Assembly: GCA_964655195.1 (NCBI GenBank)
Contig: CAZZLK010000079.1
Span: forward strand, 1-7,201
Length of the DNA: 7,201 bases
Direction of reading: 5' to 3'
DNA from: DUMJ01 sp964655195
GTDB lineage: Bacteria; DUMJ01
Shown: positions 5,786 through 7,201 of the stretch, piece after piece
Position numbering within the stretch: position 1 is the first letter of the stretch
Layout: every line of letters starts with the position of its first letter
Position numbers and translations under genes: made by a program
Notes under the pieces: model-generated
Databases searched by the model: none
Told to the model about the DNA's origin: nothing
What the model saw: only the letters and a program-made list of their open reading frames with translations

Positions 5786-6937
5786 CTAAACAGACCCTAC
5801 CAAACCTTTCCTTACCACCTCCTTTCTAAAAGACCTTACAGTATTCCCCTCCTTTATCTCTATAGGAATAGAGATTCTCTTGTCTGCTAAGTTAGGATTT
5901 TGAATCTTTTCCAAGATAAGTTTACCTGCCTCAAATCCCATATTGAAAAAGTCCTGATAGACTGAGGTGAGATTAATGCCAATATCTCTTAGGAGCTTCA
6001 TACAATCAAAACCCGCTACAGATACATCTTCTGGGATCTTATAGCCTATATCTGAGAGTGCTCTCATTATCCTTACACTGGTCACATCGTTTATACCGAA
6101 TATTGCAGTGAGATCCTCCTTCTTAACATTTTCTATTATCTCTTCCATAAGACTATTAAAGGTCTCTTTTAACTCTAATTCATTCTTAGGTGGCATCGGA
6201 GGATAAGACTCAATAATAATAGGAGATAATTCGTATCTTTCCATAGCATTCAAATAGCCAAGCTTTCTATCTCTTACTGAAGTAACTTCGTAATACTCTT
6301 CAGAGTATATGACAAAACCTATTCTGGAGTGTCCCTTCTTAATAAGATACTCAGTCATTCTGTAACCACCGGTATAGTTATCTGAGACAACCCACGAAGT
6401 ATTGAGATGTGGGAGGTATCTATCTATAAGTACAAATGGTTTCTTAGAAGCTAGCAATGCCTTTATTCCTCTATCCTCATACTCTCCCTCTAACGAATAT
6501 AGAATAATTCCACTGATATCAGAGTGGATCAATCTGTCTATTATCTCTATCTCCAGTTTTACATCCCCATCGGAACTGAAAAACAGCAAACGATATCCGT
6601 AAGATCTGATAGCCTTTTCTATACCAAGTAAAAGATCAGAACCCATATACTTCATATAGGGGAGTATCACCCCAATGCTTCTAGCTGAAATCTTCTCACG
6701 ATGATTATTCACAAAACTTCCAATCCCTCTTCTTCTGGAAATGATTCCCTCTGATACAAGTAGACCTAAAGCCTTCTGTATGGTGCCACGGCTCACATTA
6801 TACAATCTACAAAGTTCTTCCTCAGTGGGAAGCTGAGCTCCTGGTTTGAAATTACCGTTTCTTATCTCTTCCCTTATCATCTCGGCTATCTTGGCATATA
6901 TAGGTAGTAAATCCCAATCACCCAGTTCTTTTAGCAT
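5786..6937 (-). CDS. GntR-type repressor fused to a LacI-type sugar sensor domain (AraR-like)
   Basis: The 383-residue cytoplasmic transcription factor joins two families. Residues 11-77 are a GntR winged helix-turn-helix: PIYAKIAEMIREEI, then GAQLPTEEELCRLYNVSRGTIQKAL (33-57) and the wing IISRRRGIGSFV (65-76). Residues 86-368 are a LacI/periplasmic-binding-like sensor: SIGVILPYM (87-95), ISGIILYS (141-148), VLIDRYLP (169-176), GHSRIGFV (202-209), LTAIFGINDVTSVRIMRAL (276-294) and IPEDVSVAGFDCM (301-313). This architecture is known from AraR of Bacillus subtilis, a sugar-released repressor. The ligand here is probably a mannose-derived sugar, judged from the operon. The ATG has AAAGGGGAG 2 nt upstream, which is close, but the N-terminus fits the family. 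It is the first gene of the operon and probably represses its own promoter through the palindrome at 6958-6969. Confidence 0.93.
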   Translation of the reverse strand: MLKELGDWDLLPIYAKIAEMIREEIRNGNFKPGAQLPTEEELCRLYNVSRGTIQKALGLLVSEGIISRRRGIGSFVNNHREKISARSIGVILPYMKYMGSDLLLGIEKAIRSYGYRLLFFSSDGDVKLEIEIIDRLIHSDISGIILYSLEGEYEDRGIKALLASKKPFVLIDRYLPHLNTSWVVSDNYTGGYRMTEYLIKKGHSRIGFVIYSEEYYEVTSVRDRKLGYLNAMERYELSPIIIESYPPMPPKNELELKETFNSLMEEIIENVKKEDLTAIFGINDVTSVRIMRALSDIGYKIPEDVSVAGFDCMKLLRDIGINLTSVYQDFFNMGFEAGKLILEKIQNPNLADKRISIPIEIKEGNTVRSFRKEVVRKGLVGSV

Positions 6938-6939
6938 AA

Positions 6940-6948
6940 CTCCCCTTT
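6940..6948 (-). promoter_or_regulatory. Ribosome binding site of the regulator
   Basis: AAAGGGGAG followed by TT and ATG on the minus strand. The string is identical to the site of the left-edge gene but sits only 2 nt from the start codon instead of 6, which may lower translation of the repressor. Confidence 0.55.
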
Positions 6949-6957
6949 AAATGTCTA

Positions 6958-6969
6958 TTGTATATACAA
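6958..6969. promoter_or_regulatory. Probable operator: perfect 12-bp palindrome TTGTATATACAA
   Basis: The sequence equals its own reverse complement over 12 bp. It begins 4 nt downstream of the predicted -10 box and covers the predicted transcription start (about 6967), where a bound repressor would block initiation. The form is close to the AraR operator core of Bacillus (TTGTACGTACAA), known for the same GntR-LacI architecture encoded by the adjacent gene. The match of regulator class and site form makes autoregulation likely. I found no second full copy in the window. Confidence 0.7.
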
Positions 6970-6973
6970 CTGT

Positions 6974-7002
6974 AATATACCATATATATCAAAGTCTGTC
7001 AA
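6974..7002 (-). promoter_or_regulatory. Operon promoter upstream of the regulator
   Basis: On the minus strand TTGACA (6997-7002) is followed by exactly 17 bp and then TATATT (6974-6979). The -35 is perfect, the -10 has one mismatch, and the spacing is optimal for the main sigma factor. Transcription would start near 6967, giving a leader of about 30 nt. With no clear promoter inside the operon, it may drive all five genes. Confidence 0.75.
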
Positions 7003-7084
7003 TCTGGCAAGCCACTGACCTATAATCACTTTAAAAAAGAAGAGATCCTTTCTGGTTAGAGTTAATATACTATTAAAATTATAA

Positions 7085-7201
7085 AAGCTACTCTGGAAAG
7101 AGCTAGAAGAGGGAAAGATAAGTTTTGTAAGATATGCTATGGGACTAACAAACATTTATAGTATCACCCTAAAAGTAAGTAAGACAGGGAGGCTGGTTCT
7201 T
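7085..7201 (+). other. Open frame of unclear status running off the right edge
   Basis: On the plus strand, 39 codons are open from just after a TAA (7082-7084) to the window end. They read as plausible protein (KLLWKELEEGKISFVRYAMG, later LKVSKTGRLVL) with AGA, ATA and GGA codons like the real genes. The only ATG, at 7139, has no convincing ribosome binding site. This may be the start or remnant of a divergent gene, or chance. The rest of 7003-7084 shows only AT-rich DNA with no gene or hairpin I can support. Confidence 0.2.

Noticed and set aside
7021..7026. Plus-strand TATAAT that could drive a divergent gene
   Set aside because: There is no -35 element at a workable distance and no TGn extension; chance TATAAT is frequent in DNA this AT-rich.
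6955..7155. Minus-strand 66-codon open frame upstream of the regulator
   Set aside because: It runs through the promoter and the palindrome, has no ribosome binding site, and its serine/phenylalanine-rich composition looks like translated AT-rich intergenic DNA.
1..7201. CRISPR arrays, insertion sequences, tRNA or rRNA genes, toxin-antitoxin or phage genes
   Set aside because: No regularly spaced repeats, transposase-like frames, terminal inverted repeats, tRNA-like folds or rRNA stretches were seen on either strand.

Overview
The window holds a compact sugar-utilisation locus. Five genes lie in a row on the minus strand, transcribed right to left: a GntR-LacI chimeric repressor, an ABC sugar-binding protein, two CUT1-type permeases, and a secreted family GH92 glycosidase of the alpha-mannosidase type. 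The GH92 motifs point to alpha-mannosides, perhaps mannan or N-glycan fragments, as the target. That substrate is inferred from family membership.

The host is probably a low-GC, possibly thermophilic bacterium. The DNA is AT-rich, with heavy use of AGA/AGG for Arg and ATA for Ile. The binding protein has an ordinary signal peptide with no lipobox cysteine, which fits a diderm such as Dictyoglomus or Thermotogales better than a classic Firmicute. The lineage is a guess from general character.

Layout from right to left: 7003-7201 has no convincing gene, only a plus-strand open frame running off the edge. A near-consensus promoter follows at 6974-7002, with a perfect 12-bp palindrome (6958-6969) over the predicted start site, so the regulator probably represses itself and the operon. 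After the regulator comes a 77-nt gap holding an inverted repeat and a repeated heptamer. The transporter genes and GH92 are then packed with 16, 5 and 0 nt between them, indicating translational coupling. No transporter ATPase is present, so a shared ATPase encoded elsewhere would be needed.

Downstream of GH92 (45-380) lie a second near-consensus promoter, a short open frame of 32-40 codons that reads like the tail of a protein, and a strong intrinsic terminator (about 162-200). This could be a decayed gene, a tiny protein or a small RNA. At the left edge another minus-strand gene begins, with its own extended -10 promoter and a good ribosome binding site. Only 14 residues are visible and they faintly resemble the start of ProA.

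Working model (inference): GH92 releases mannose or trims alpha-manno-oligosaccharides outside the cytoplasm, the binding protein and permeases import the product, and a sugar ligand binding the LacI-like domain of the repressor lifts repression.
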